From Tetranychus cinnabarinus (Eukaryota; Arthropoda; Arachnida; Trombidiformes; Tetranychidae): a DNA stretch of 64,000 nucleotides. The notes below the pieces were generated by a model. The model saw only the letters and a program-made list of their open reading frames with translations, searched no databases and was not told the origin of the DNA. Both the position numbers and the translations under genes were made by a program. Below, piece by piece: positions 35,815 through 48,002 of the stretch; position 1 is the stretch's first letter, and each line of letters starts with the position of its first letter. The DNA lies in the NCBI GenBank assembly GCA_022266195.1, contig WHVY01000008.1, positions 3,409,501-3,473,500 of the forward strand, written 5' to 3'.

Positions 35815-37502
35815 TTATGCTTTGATGTTATCGCACAATTGGAGGTTCAAAAGACCACATGAAGACTTGAACAATTGTCGGTTATCCTTAAGCTCATTGA
35901 TAACAGTTTTCCAGTCAACATCATTAGAGGTTGATTCGGCTTTGGTTGAATCAAGGAAACTAACTAAACCATCGACATCACCTTCATGTTGGTACTTCAA
36001 GATATCAGTCTTGTGAGCCAAAAGGAAAGAGACTAAAGTTTCCCGAGTAACTGAGGTATATTTAGTTCCAGGTCCAGTGTTTCTGACAGCCCAAGCAACA
36101 AGTGATGGAAGTCCGTGTTCTTTCTCTTCACTTTGTCCAGTTACCTTCTTCTCGAGGATCTTGGCGAAAACAAGAACCCAGTTAACTCCTTCAGTTCCTG
36201 ATTCTTCAGCATGTTCTTGAAGGAATTTAGTAGCACCAATGATGTTCAATTTATTGTAGTACTTTAGGAACTCTTCTCGGTACTTCTCAGTGAATTGATA
36301 AAACTTGGCGGCATCGATCTTAGCTGCTTGACTGTCTTCTTTAGGGTCAGAAGCAGCCCAGAGTAACAATGGGATTGCTTCAGTTACAGCACCAGAGTTA
36401 GCGATCTCATCAGCTAGAAAAACAGAGAGAATGATTGGATTATTAAACATTGATTAGTATTACCAGTTTTCTGGTTAACCTAAACCAAAGAGTATAACAA
36501 GAGGCAGCACGTAATGTTAACTATCTATTTTGAGATAAGAATAGGGAAAAGGTAACTAACGCGATGGCGCTACTAGTAAATTACAGTCAATCAAAGGTAA
36601 AATACATACAATTGACTGTATTACAGTTTACTCTATGGGTTTCTTATTATAAAGGCTGTAATACAGTCAAAATTATGCATTTACCCATTGATTAGACTGT
36701 AATACAGTCATTTATATGTATTTTCTCATTGATTGACTGTATTCACTCAACTTATAAACTTTGAACAAAAATAGAAATGCAAATATTGAACGGTTATGAT
36801 TTTTTAACATTATACAATTAATTTTTGAAGAACATTCAATATAAATGATTATTTTGCCGAAAATACTGAATTTTCTAGATTCTAGAATTTGTTATAACGA
36901 TAAATTTGCAGTATAAATGGCTGACAATGTGAGTTGGTATTGCAATAATAAGTTGTGAGTAATCTGGATTAGATAAGGCATCGCTTTTCGCGAAAAACAT
37001 TCAAATTTATCGTTATAACAAATTCTAGAGTCTAGAAAATTCAGTATTTTCGGCAAAATAATCATTTATATTGAATGTTCTTCAAAAATTAATTGTATAA
37101 TGTTAAAAAATCATAATCGTTCAATATTTGCATTTCTATTTTTGTTCAAAGTTTATAAGTTGAGTGAATACAGTCAATCAATGAGAAAATACATATAAAT
37201 GACTGTATTACAGTCTAATCAATGGGTAAATGCATAATTTTGACTGTATTACAGCCTTTATAATAAGAAACCCATAGAGTAAACTGTAATACAGTCAATT
37301 GTATGTATTTTACCTTTGATTGACTGTAATTTACTAGTAGCGCCATCGCGTTAGTTACCTTTTCCCTCCTTATCTCTCTTATCTATAGCTCCCATTGCCG
37401 TGCTCTCTCTTGCTATTACTCTTTGACCTAAACTGTTTAGAGCTTACCTGAGACGAAAGCTGGGACGATAAGGAGTGAAGCTAAAACAAGTAAACGCATC
37501 AT
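35815..37502 (-). CDS. array gene 1: secreted protein of unknown function
   Basis: Exon 1 is 37502-37448 (MMRLLVLASLLIVPAFVS, a complete signal peptide) and exon 2 is 36413-35815; 217 residues. The mature part (about 198 residues, ADEIANSGAV...) is Lys/Glu-rich, probably helical, with a conserved core GLPSLVAWAVRN and only two cysteines near the end (SSCGLLNLQLC), probably one disulfide. I do not recognise the family. The whole array (five intact copies here) shares the two-exon plan. The intron is enlarged to about 1 kb by a 940-bp hAT-type foldback element. A TATA box is 66-73 bp upstream of the ATG. Lineage-specific secreted families of this kind in mites are often salivary or gut proteins, but that is only a guess. 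Confidence 0.88.
36486..37425. mobile_element. 940-bp hAT-type foldback MITE inside the intron of array gene 1
   Basis: The ends are CAAAGAGTATAACAAGAGG (left) and, reversed, CAAAGAGTAATAGCAAGAG (right), flanked on both sides by ACCTAAAC (36478-36485 and 37426-37433), an 8-bp target duplication. Array gene 2 has the same intron with a single ACCTAAAC and no insert (about 47850-47870), so the empty site is known. From 36543 to 36908 the sequence is almost perfectly inverted-repeated at 37002-37367, leaving a 93-bp loop. No transposase is encoded. The TIR start CA and 8-bp TSD fit the hAT superfamily. Confidence 0.88.
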
Positions 37503-37567
37503 TTTGTTGATTAAGTAGGTTAATTGATTTACAATTCAATTATGATCTCAACTTAATTCCTAACCCA

Positions 37568-37575
37568 TTTATATA
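37568..37575 (-). promoter_or_regulatory. TATA box of array gene 1
   Basis: TATATAAA on the minus strand, 66-73 bp upstream of the first ATG. It is conserved at the same distance in array genes 2-5. Confidence 0.7.
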
Positions 37576-38235
37576 TTATTTTTTGCCTGCAAATGAAACT
37601 CTTTTTGGTTTTGATTGACACTTCCATCACTCCTTTTCATTGTAATTATTTTATTTTCAAATCAATCAAATTTAGAACACGATAGCTAGTTATGATATCA
37701 ACACCTTTTTATTATTGTCTTAGTCCACATAGGTTGGTACGTACTTAGATTTACTGTCGCTGCTTAATCAACTATTTTGAAATATTAATTGCGCATTCAT
37801 TTTTCATCTTTTTTTTTCTTGATGTTAAATGTGAAGCTAAAACTTTATAAGTTACCGTTGAGGCTACCGTTGAATATCTGAAAATCAATGTTTGGTCAAT
37901 CTAGCAACTACATGAATGTAGACTCATCATCTGGTTTCCGAGAGTTTGATTGACATTTCAACTCGACTGGCTGAATATTGACGCAGTGGTTAGATGCACA
38001 TCACATGCTTGTTTATTAGCTTCTCAATGTTTCGATACCTATTCATTATTTAAGTCCACTCAGGTTATTATGTACTTGGATTCACTTTTATTGATTCAAT
38101 CAAAGTTTTCCAAAATTTATCTGTTTATATTTATCAATATTTTATTCTTGTTTGTAAAGCCAAATTTTGCCTTTGTGTTCCTTCAAAGCGTCGGGTTCGC
38201 GTTATTTCATTAGATCAGTTATTTCATCGATAAAA
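37576..38235. other. upstream region of array gene 1 and spacer
   Basis: About 400 bp (to about 37970) is nearly identical to the upstream region of array gene 2 (48003-48430), so promoter and coding sequence were copied together. The remainder shares shorter stretches with other array upstream regions. No gene is seen. Confidence 0.6.
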
Positions 38236-38420
38236 TTACAAAGAGAATGATTGGATTATTAAACATTGATCAGTATTACCAGTTTGACTGTTACGAGCTT
38301 ACCTGAGACACAAGCTGAGACGATTAGGAATGAAGCTTAAATAAGTAAACGCATCATTTTGTTGGTTAGTTGGTTAATTGATTTGTGATTCAATCGTGAT
38401 CTTAACCATTTTTCTAAGCG
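38236..38420 (-). pseudogene. array relic: exon 1, intron edge and promoter of a lost secreted-protein gene
   Basis: 38303-38357 reads MMRLLI-stop-ASFLIVSACVS, the array signal peptide with a TAA at 38337-38339. It is followed on the minus strand by the donor and intron sequence typical of the array. Exon 2 is absent; the neighbouring DNA is unrelated. It marks a former array member next to CCT6. Confidence 0.85.
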
Positions 38421-38493
38421 CATCATATTTAATTTTTTGTCTGCAACTGCAATTCTTGTTGGTTTTGATTGATAATTCGATCCTTCTGCTCAA

Positions 38494-38645
38494 TACCGGG
38501 CGTTTTTTCATTTTACAGCTTAACTCATGCACAGTCAACGCTACAGACTTGAACCGTGATATACAATCAGTCGAAGAACCATGAATGTGGTCAAAATAAA
38601 ATAGTTCATAGCTCATGCTGGGCTCATGAATATGAGTGTTATCAT
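38494..38645. repeat. degenerate dispersed repeat (member C)
   Basis: It begins TACCGGGCGTTTTTTCATT and contains GCTACAGACTTGAACC, matching 14657-14745. It also has the CTCATGAATATGAGTG phrase seen near 22.95 kb. Boundaries are not defined. Confidence 0.45.
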
Positions 38646-38946
38646 AACGTTAAATTAATCAATTGGTTTGATAATAATTCGGTTATCGTCCCAATGGCAA
38701 GAACATCTTACAAACCCTTTAGATTATCAATGTTATAAAAATCTTTGTTTCTAAACTTAATTTAAAATCCAATGCAAAACAAAAAAAATTAATGTCTTCA
38801 ATAAAATACGCCATCTATCAGGTAAAAAACTAGCTAGGTACAAAAGACCTCTCAGTGGAGCTGTGATCGGTGAATTGTAGAAAAATCAATATTCTGTCTT
38901 GTTCTGTTGTTGTATCGTGATTCAATTAATTTAATTTATCATCAAA

Positions 38947-41027
38947 ATGTCTGCTATTCGTGTTGTCAACCCTAAAGCTGATGTCGCCCGACACTCTCAA
39001 GCCTTGAACATCAATATTAGTGGAGCTCGAGGTCTCCAAGAGGTGATTAAATCTAACCTGGGTCCACGAGGAACTATGAAAATGTAAGTGCCTCTCCCAT
39101 TTGCTTTGAGATAGCACGTGTTTTGACAAATTTTTGATTATTTGTTTTATTAATAAAATTTCAATTCTTTAGGCTTGTTTCTGGTTCTGGTGATATCAAA
39201 ATTACCAAAGATGGAAATGTTCTCCTGCATGAAATGGTAATTACAATTATTTCTAGTCAAGAATAGTGTCTCTAGTTTATCAACTGTTTCTTTATGCTCA
39301 TTCGATTATTTTTATTTTTGACCATTTCTAATGGTTATTTAGCAAATCCAACATCCTACGGCTTCTTTGATTGCTAAAGCTTCAACAGCCCAAAATGATG
39401 AAACTGGTGATGGAACTACTTCTACTGTTTTAATTATTGGAGAGCTTCTCAAGCAAGCCGAGATTCACATCAGTGAGGTATAATCATATTCAGATAGCAT
39501 ATATATTTTTTATCTCATTGACAACACCTTTTATTTGACTTTTATTTTTTAATACATCTTTCCAGGGCTCGCACCCAAGAGTCATTGCAGACGGTTTTGA
39601 CTTGGCCAAAAATAAAGCAATGGAAGTTTTAGATTCACTTAAGGTTCCGTACAAAGATGTCGATAAAAGTCAACTTATCAGTATTGCGCAAACAGCATTA
39701 AGAACAAAAGTTCATAATCGCATCGCTGATAAATTAGCAGAAATTTGTGTAGAGGCTGTCCTTTCCATTAGAAATGGCAACAAGCCTATTGATCTACACA
39801 TGGTTGAAATAATGGAAATGCAACATCGATCTGAAGAAGAGACAGCTTTAGTTCGTGGTCTGGTTCTAGATCACGGAGCACGTCATCCAGATATGAAAAA
39901 ACATGTAACAAATGCTCATATTTTAACTTGCAATTGTTCATTGGAATACGAAAAAACGTGAGTTTAGTTCAAATAATAATTTACAAATCTTCCATTTTAT
40001 ATTTTACTTTATATCTCACTATTTTATTTTAATATCTAGCACTGTTACTTCTGGATTTTTCTATAAGTCTGCTGAAGAAAGGAACAAGTTAGTTGATTCG
40101 GAGAGAAAGTTCATCGCTGATCGATGCCAGAAAATTATTGATTTGAAAAAGAAAGTCTGTAAAGAAGGTGAAAACTTTGTTGTTGTCAACCAGCAAGGTG
40201 TTGATCCTGATTCATTGGATATGCTTGCCCGTGAAGGCATCGTTGCTCTTCGAAGAGCTAAGCGCCGAAACATGGAGCGTTTAACTCTCGCTTGTGGTGG
40301 AACTCCAATGAACTCTCTCGATGATTTAACTCCTGAATGCCTTGGATTCGCTGGTGTAGTTTACGAACAAGTCATTGGAGAGGAGAAGTATACTTTCATC
40401 GAGGACCTGAAAAATCCTCTATCCGTTACTATCCTAATCAAAGCAACTACCAAACATACATTAAGTCAGTTTAAAGATGCTGTTCACGATGGCTTACGAG
40501 CAATCAAAAATACCATTGAAGATGGTGCATTGATTCCCGGTGCTGGAGCTTTCGAGATTGCTGCTCATGAAGCTCTAATTCAATACATGCAAAATGAAGT
40601 CAGAGGCAAGGCAAAATACGGAGTCCAAGCCTTTGCCGATGCTCTACTTATAATACCCAAAACATTAGCAGCCAATGCTGGGTTTGATGTTCAAGATGTT
40701 ATTGTTAGATTGACTGATGAATATAAGCGAACTAAATCCATGGTTGGAATCGATCTCAAGAGTGGTGAAGCAATTTCACCCGTTGATTTGGGTATCTTTG
40801 ATAACTATAGAGTCAAAAAGCAGCTTTTAAACTCTTGGTAAGTATTATCCCGTCAAATTTTAGTCCATTTGAAAACTCTTCACTTATTATGTTCAAATAT
40901 TATGTTCAGTTCATTAATCATTGCTTTTCTCTATAACAGCACTTCTATCTCGTGTAATCTTCTGCTTGTTGATGAAATTATGCGCGCTGGGTTAACTTCT
41001 TTAAAAGGGGACAAAATTGGCCAATGA
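38947..41027 (+). CDS. CCT6: T-complex protein 1 subunit zeta (chaperonin CCT6)
   Basis: Six exons: 38947-39083, 39173-39236, 39343-39477, 39566-39957, 40040-40837 and 40940-41027; 537 residues (human 531). It is one of eight subunits of the cytosolic TRiC/CCT ring that folds actin, tubulin and other proteins. Group II chaperonin signatures are present: SNLGPRGTMKML, KITKDGNVLL, NDETGDGTTSTV (ATP site), the apical VNQQGVDP-SLD-LAREGI region, EDGALIPGAGAFE, and the C-terminal NCT-like SCTSISCNLLLVDEIMRAGLTSLKG. Poly(A) signal at 41077. It is convergent with TMEM62 copy B. The same pair is duplicated at 32-35 kb, where only fragments of CCT6 survive. Confidence 0.97.
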
Positions 41028-41417
41028 ATAATTTAACACATGGAACAATTTAACCGATTTTGATTTTTCTAACGTTAATAAACTCTTATTTCTAACAATT
41101 TCATCTGAATTTGTTTTAAATGATTTTTTACTTTGTTTCGTGTGATATTTCACATTGTTAGATGAATTGCTTAAGAAAGTGCTTAATTGCACCCCAAGAA
41201 ACTTGATTTACAAAGTCAGTATTGTCTACAATAAGTTGATAAGTTCAGCAGAAAAATTATTGTTGGAATTCTTTTAAAATGTTCAAATTATATTTATGAT
41301 GAAAGATCTTGATAATTGAAAATGAAAGTGATGAGTAAATAATCGTCAAGATACTGGTTAAATATGAGAACACAAAATTAATTCCTAAAATGACAAAATA
41401 AATTAGATAAGATAAGT
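41028..41417. other. convergent intergenic region CCT6 - TMEM62 copy B
   Basis: About 390 bp of AT-rich 3' UTR sequence from both sides. No further feature is seen. In the left duplicate this interval has been lost, which fused the TMEM62 end to CCT6 sequence. Confidence 0.6.
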
Positions 41418-44400
41418 TTAGACAGATTTAGTGAAACCTCTATCCTCTTCCGGTTTTCTAAAGTCTTCTATGGTGAAGGAAAGTGTAGTCCACCAAATAT
41501 AGAGATAGACAAATATCGACCAAAATCGTTCAAATCCGAACAGCAATGACTTGAAACCATAAGCCCAACAAATTGAGAAGTTGAAAAGTACCTAAATTGA
41601 GATAAAAATATAATTTTAGATTAGCTCAAGAGTAAGTGCATGTGGGTAACATCATGCAAAATCTTGATTCTGAACTTACATTACAAACCAGCAAAAGGAA
41701 GAGGATGATATGTCTTGGTTTCAAGTAAGGCCAAGATGAATCAATTGATTTACTTGTAGATGTAACCTCGAGAAATCTTTTGTGAAGAATGTGAGCTAAA
41801 CATGAAAGTAAAGGTATATGGAAGAGTATCATCTGGGTGAAAGAAGACAAAGGGTTAGTTTAGAATTATTTTTTATATTTAGGGTAAATGTTCTGAATGA
41901 TCTTACATTGATGCTTGCAAAAAGGTATGGTAAAGCTAAAGGAACCCAATGACCATCGATGTACATTGCCCATGCAAAGCAAATACCCCAATGACCGTCA
42001 AGTAAATCGCCAATAAACCAAGGACCCACCATGGAATAAAAAGGTAGGAACGTCATCACAATAAAAAAATTGTCATTTGCCCCGATTAGCATGAATTTGA
42101 AGTAAATTCTGTAAATCAAGTTTGATCTTGCTTTTGATTGGACGAGTGGTCCTGCAATAAATAGACATTTTGTTAGTAATACAGAAAGATTATCGGACTT
42201 GCGATGAGTACATAAAAACTGGATTCTAAATATCTGATCAGATTGGTTAGATCAAAATCTTTTAGCCCGACTTGAAAAGTAAGCTTCTGAAGAAAATCAA
42301 TGAAATAAATTATACCAAGCTTAGGAGAATCAAAGCAATATCATTGATTCCAATGAATCAAGGAAGCTTGAGTTTCTTAAAGCAAAATGATAACAAAATC
42401 GATTTGAAAAATAACCTTCTCGAGTGAGTTATTAATACTTGAATATGAGTCTAGTTTATACACAATTGAATCCATAAAAGGTTTATGATAGCTATAACTT
42501 ACCTTTTTGCATCAGAAATACGATTCTCATTGCAAAGATTGGGAATAGCGACATTAATATCAAAAATAAGTTTACGGATTGAAGCTAGAGAGACATTAAA
42601 ATATTGAAATTAGTAAAATAAAAACTTTGTACACATGTATATTCGAAATTAAATAAAATAATCAACTTACGAATGTACGAGTAGAGACGCGGAGAAGAAA
42701 CCGCGCACCAAAAGGATACTCTGGTTTAGTTCCATCAATTGAGAATTCAACAGTTTCCGTGTTTTCATTACCATTTTCATCCTAAAAGGAAAAAAATTGC
42801 ACATAAATCCATGAGTATGAATCCACAAATATATTAAATTGTCTTGATTAATTTGCGTTAAAATTAAATAAACTTACAGAAGCTAGAACTTCAATTTTGT
42901 GTAGTCCAGCTGAATATTTTTTGGGATGCCAAGGATATGTGAAGAGAGGGTGAGTTTTTGAAGCCCTATTCATAATACTCCATGGTCCATTATCGACTCT
43001 TACTGACACTGAGTCAATTGGACTAGGCGAAAAAGCGAGAACTCTGATATGTGTAGAGTTTGCTATGCGATGGAGTGGTTCATAGCGTGGCATTTGAGCT
43101 AAAGCTGCTTTTGGGTTTGTTACCAAAATGATGGGCCATTGTTCTAACTTGACATCGACAAAGTTGAATATACCGTGATCAACGGAAGCAACACGAAACA
43201 TTCTTTCATCTTTCCAATCAGCAACTTCAATTTCAAGATAACCACTTGCTTGTGTTGCATACATTTTTGGAATTAACCCAACTAAGGTATGGAAATGGCC
43301 ACACAAATATGGACCAGTTATAATGTTTCTCAACTGAGGAATATCTTCAATGATGGAAGATGTAGGATAATGACCAAAGAAGATTGTCATATTAGATTTA
43401 GGAGCCTTGCTAATAAGCTCTTCGATTGAGTTAATATCACTGCTCCGCAAGTAACCAACGAAATTGAATGGTCTTTTCGGTGCAGGTTGAGGGCAAGCAT
43501 CAATACCAAGAAAATTGTATTTATCTGAGCCCTGGGTAACAGTGTATACATAATGTCCAGCACTTTGATTACCTCTATGAGTATATTTTCGATAGAAATT
43601 GTTTGAAGAATTCCAGGAAAGAACGTTAAAAGTATCTAAAATCAAAAGAAGAAAATCGAAAAGGTTAAAAAAAATCAATAAAATATATCAATGGAATGTA
43701 AATATGAAAAAGGCGTGTTGTTTAGGCGAATCATTAACAGATATGTGAAATAATCAGCTGATGACTGTATCAGATTGTGCTAAATTAATATTGTAAAGTT
43801 GTTGTTAGAACAAATACAACGTAGTAAGAAGTGCAATCCTATCTAAAGCTTGTAAACAATAATCCATAAGAATCAGAGGAGATGTCACTACTTCGTTTTG
43901 TAACATCATTAACAAACATTTTATCAATTAAATACACCTTTCCTATGAAGGATAAAGATTTAATAATAATGAAATTACCATGATTTCCTCTCATATCGAG
44001 CCATATAGTTTTTTCAGTGACTCGACTTGTGTTTAGGGCATCAGCATACCATTTCCATTCTTGTTCAAATTGATCAGAGCCGAATGGAGCTAAAGATCGT
44101 GAATCGGTTAAATCACCAGTGGCAAGAACAACAGAGGGACGAACAGAATCAACTACAATATTGCAAAATCTACGGAAATCAGGAATTCGCTTCTGGTCAA
44201 AAACAACACTGAGATGAATATCACTTATCTGCAAGAAAAAAATGGGTGTTAGACTAAAGTTATCATAATAAAAAAGTGAATATTGAATTGTATGCATAAT
44301 AAGACTTACCTGCATAAACCACATAAGATGATCTGGTTTATCTCCAATTATCACAGTGTCCAGACTAGGGTCAATAGTTTCAGGTGGATGGTAAACTTCA

Positions 44401-44501
44401 CCAGAGAAATTTTTTTCGTCGATAAGACTACATTGGAGTATGAAAGAAATCATAGTGCCAATAATGACAACAGCAATGAAGAAGAATGTTGTTGTCAACA
44501 T
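41418..44501 (-). CDS. TMEM62: TMEM62-like membrane-bound calcineurin-type phosphoesterase, copy B
   Basis: Exons 44501-44310, 44228-43979, 43635-42878, 42781-42671, 42584-42503, 42151-41907, 41832-41680 and 41591-41418; 654 residues. The domain plan equals copy A: signal anchor, metallophosphoesterase motifs (ISDIHLS, GDLTD, GNHD, YLCGHFHTL), Ig-like segment, then C-terminal transmembrane helices. It retains the LLDGHWGICFAWAMYIDGHW segment, which aligns with human TMEM62 (DGKFGCCFSFGIFVNGHF), and its C-terminus (EDFRKPEEDRGFTKSV) is not derived from CCT6. I take it as the ancestral-state copy. An in-frame extension upstream without Met means the true start could lie in a further 5' exon. 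Confidence 0.88.
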
Positions 44502-47189
44502 GATCAGTTTGTTCTTTGGACCCTTAATTTTTGAAAGGAATAAGGTGACTAGACTAAGAAGGAAAGATAGATGAACGAAGTTTAAAAGAATTTTCAGTCA
44601 AAAGATTGCTGATATTCCAGTAATGGTGAATGATCTCAAATGAATTTAAAACTGCAAATACTGAAGAGTTCATCCGTCACTGGCTTTCCAAACATGATAT
44701 TTGCAGAGAGTATCACTTTAAACAATTTTCACTAAAACCCTAATGAAGGGCAGATAAAGATGTAGCAATAAACATAAGAACCAGATATTAGATGAAAAGT
44801 TTAATCAGCAAATTATAACTTAAAAGAGGAGATAAGATTCCCCACTATCAAGATAGGATTGGCTGGAGAAAACAGATTCAACTTGGATCTGAATGACAAA
44901 TGTACTCCAGTGTAGCTTTCAAAACCAAATCAAGAATTTAAATATCAAATTCTCATAAACCATTAATTGGCATGGACTGAAGGTGAATAATTTTCTTAAA
45001 TATTCAACATTAATGGCTTGACAACGAATTACTTTAATTAGATCCAATCATTAAAGATACATTTAAGACTCACTTGACAGTCAACAAAAGCTTCACACAA
45101 ATTGTGAGTCACTAATTTTAATATAATGTGTAACCAAACCGATAGATGCCACTACCAAAAAGGAGTTAACCAAAAATTTTAGTCCAAATTTTGATTAATT
45201 TTAATCGAACCAACATTTATATATTATTTATGTTCAAACAATCAAATCTGTCCGAGTAAATAGATTCTCATTTCCGTCATATAAAATTTGCAAATTATCG
45301 ATTCAATGGTTTGACCAAATGTGACTTCATTATCTAGCAAAAGACACAAAATTGAAAAAAAACAAGATAAACAACAACCGTGCTTGACTCTTGTGGGACA
45401 AAAGGAAAGGAACTCAAGTTTCTCGGCAAACTGATGTCAATTCGTTTCCGTGTCCAGTGTTTCGAGAAGTCCAAAGCAACGATGGAATAGGTCCAGTAAC
45501 AGCGTCAAAAGCTACTAAGGTCATTAGTAAAATTGTAATGCATTATCTAATAACATTGTTCATGGTGAAATCAATGACTTTCTGATGAGCGTTGAAAGGG
45601 TCAAGATTGAGACAAGATAACGTGTCATTTTGTTGGAAAAGATACCTAAACGATTAATAGGTGAATTATGAGACCAATTCAGTCGCAATAACACCTTGTG
45701 TTACCAAGTCGGAGTCTTTTCTTTGATTGACACTTAAATCCTGGTTTGATTGTGATTTCAACATATTTTCTTCTACTTTTGTAACAGTTTCATCTGCATT
45801 TATTAACACTCTTTTCATCATGATTAATACGCATTTTATCGAAGATTATTAAACATGCAAACTTATTGTGAATAACGGTTGAAATATTTGTTTAAATGGA
45901 AACGATTTGAGTTCTGTTCTGGATCCATGTTGTCTTTCGATGTTGGCTATTAGCGAGCATTAGTCTTTTCAAAGCAGGGAAATCTCGAGTGCTGAATAAC
46001 AGCCACTACAATCCAGACTGATTTGTCGTCTCGATATGGAAATGATATAATCTCGAGTTTTACTCTTGAATAGCCAGTACAGCTACATGGTGTGTAAATG
46101 CAGTAATAATCTTCGGCATATTGGTAAAACTTTTCAGAAAATTCTTCCGGGATGAATTTGAAATGACTCTTTGAAATAAAACTAATAACAGCAGTTAAAT
46201 ATTAAAATGTTTAAATATGTTATGATTGCTATTTAAACATATAACTAATATTAAATAGTTGTTATTTAGATGCATCTTTGTTTCAATCTGTTTAACTGTC
46301 TACAAAACAAAACGAGATATTTTAATTGTCAATCAAATTTACCAGATTTTATGTAATAAATGCTATTTAGATCCTGGTTGGTGAAACTATGTTATATGAT
46401 TCATATTATTTCAAGACAGGTGTTTGAGAAAATATTTGCAAGATTTACATGGGAAACATATCGATACATTATTGCTGAAGTTGATTTAATTCATAGAACT
46501 CCATTCCTTAAAACTATGATTAAAACTCAATAAAAATGAATATATTGTAGTACTTTTAGTATTTTCTTAAGTTATAACATACTGATAAAGATGTAACTTT
46601 CTTTTCGATTAGCTATGATTCAAGAGCTATTTATGTTTGCAGCATTATAAAGGAACCAGCAATAAACTAAATCTTGATTAACTTCGTGTAAAATTGAAGA
46701 ACCTTTACCGCTTTCTACTATTGGACTCGGTAATCATGCACTTACAGAATTTGTTCGAAGCATAAGAGCTTTTAAAGGCAAGAAATTTTACTTTTTCGTT
46801 TATTCATTTCTCGAATCGAATTGAATTAGCTGGAAACACTTTCATTATTGCGGAGTAAAAAATATTCGTCATTTGCATATGGCAACATGATATTTGTTAC
46901 ATTGATAACAAAAAGCCAGCATGACACAAGTTACACACTGCTAAACGTTACAATAATATGGCAAACAGTAGCTTTTATTTAAACAAGAAAATCTTGTTGA
47001 GCATTTCTTTTGCGGCACAATCATAGCGTAGCATCTATTGATGAGAAAAGAATATGTTCATTCAATCTGGAAATTTGAAGAAAAGGATATTTTGAACTAA
47101 ATTTTCTTTATACTTTTATTTATTATTCATTGACATAAACATTGAGTTCTTCAACGTTTCAGACGAATAAATGTGGTTTGAAATTGGAA
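44502..47189. other. 2.7 kb spacer with one array relic
   Basis: Apart from the decayed array fragment at 45385-45720, this is AT-rich sequence with no gene that I can support. The right end is the 3' UTR of array gene 2 (minus strand). Confidence 0.5.
45385..45720 (-). pseudogene. decayed array gene (fragments of exon 2 and exon 1)
   Basis: 45385-45500 aligns, with many changes and indels, to the middle of array exon 2 (around 51173-51290; shared phrases include AAGTTTCTCGG, CCAGTGTTTC and AAAGCAACGATGGAA-like sequence). 45595-45720 retains scraps of the signal-peptide exon and its leader (CATTTTGTTGG, then GATTGACACTT from the upstream region). The frame is destroyed. Confidence 0.7.
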
Positions 47190-47929
47190 TTATGCTTTGA
47201 TGTTATCGCATAATCGGAGGTTCAAAAGACCACAGGAAGACTTGAACAATTGTCGGTTATCCTTGAGCTCATTGATAACAGTTTTCCAGTCAACATCATT
47301 AGAGGTTGATTCAGCTTTGGTTGATTCAAGGAAACTAACTAAACCATCGACATCCCCTTCATGTTGGTACTTCAAGATATCAGTCTTGTGAGCCAAAAGG
47401 AAAGAGACTAAAGTTTCCCGGGTAACTGAGGTATATTTAGTTCCGGGTCCAGTGTTTCTGACAGCCCAAGCAACGAGTGATGGAAGTCCGTGTTCTTTCT
47501 CTTCACTTTGTCCAGTTACCTTCTTCTCGAGGATCTTGGCGAAAACAAGAACCCAGTTAACTCCTTCAGTTCCTGATTCTTCAGCATGTTCTTGGAGGAA
47601 TTTAGTAGCACCAATGATGTTAAGTTTGTTGTAGTACTTGAGGAACTCTTCTCGGTACTTCTCAGTGAATTGATAAAACTTGGCGGCATCGATCTTAGCT
47701 GCTTGACTGTCTTCTTTAGGGTCAGAAGCAGCCCAGAGTAACAATGGGATTGCTTCAGTTACAGCACCAGAGTTAGCGATCTCATCAGCTAGAATAACAA
47801 AGAGAATGATTGGATTATTAAACATTAATTAGTATTACCAGTTTTCTGGTTAACCTAAACTGTTTAGAGCTTACCTGAGACGAAAGCTGGGACGATAAGG
47901 AGTGAAGCTAAAACAAGTAAACGCATCAT
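47190..47929 (-). CDS. array gene 2: secreted protein of unknown function
   Basis: Exon 1 is 47929-47875 and exon 2 is 47788-47190; 217 residues. The protein differs from array gene 1 at very few positions (for example SFLES for SFLDS and LNLRLC for LNLQLC), and the first about 400 bp upstream are nearly identical too. The intron is the short (86 bp) ancestral form, which supplies the empty site for the element in gene 1. Signal peptide MMRLLVLASLLIVPAFVS, mature start near ADEIANSG. Function unknown, as for the rest of the array. Confidence 0.88.
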
Positions 47930-47994
47930 TTTGTTGATTAAGTTGGTTAATTGATTTACAATTCAATTATGATCTTAACTTAATTCCTAACCCA

Positions 47995-48002
47995 TTTATA
48001 TA
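47995..48002 (-). promoter_or_regulatory. TATA box of array gene 2
   Basis: TATATAAA on the minus strand, 66-73 bp upstream of the first ATG, same position as in gene 1. Confidence 0.7.

Noticed and set aside
36486..37425. CRISPR-like or palindromic array from repeated TGACTGTATTACAGT phrases
   Set aside because: The phrases are parts of one foldback element with TIRs and an 8-bp target duplication in an arthropod intron, not regularly spaced repeats with spacers.
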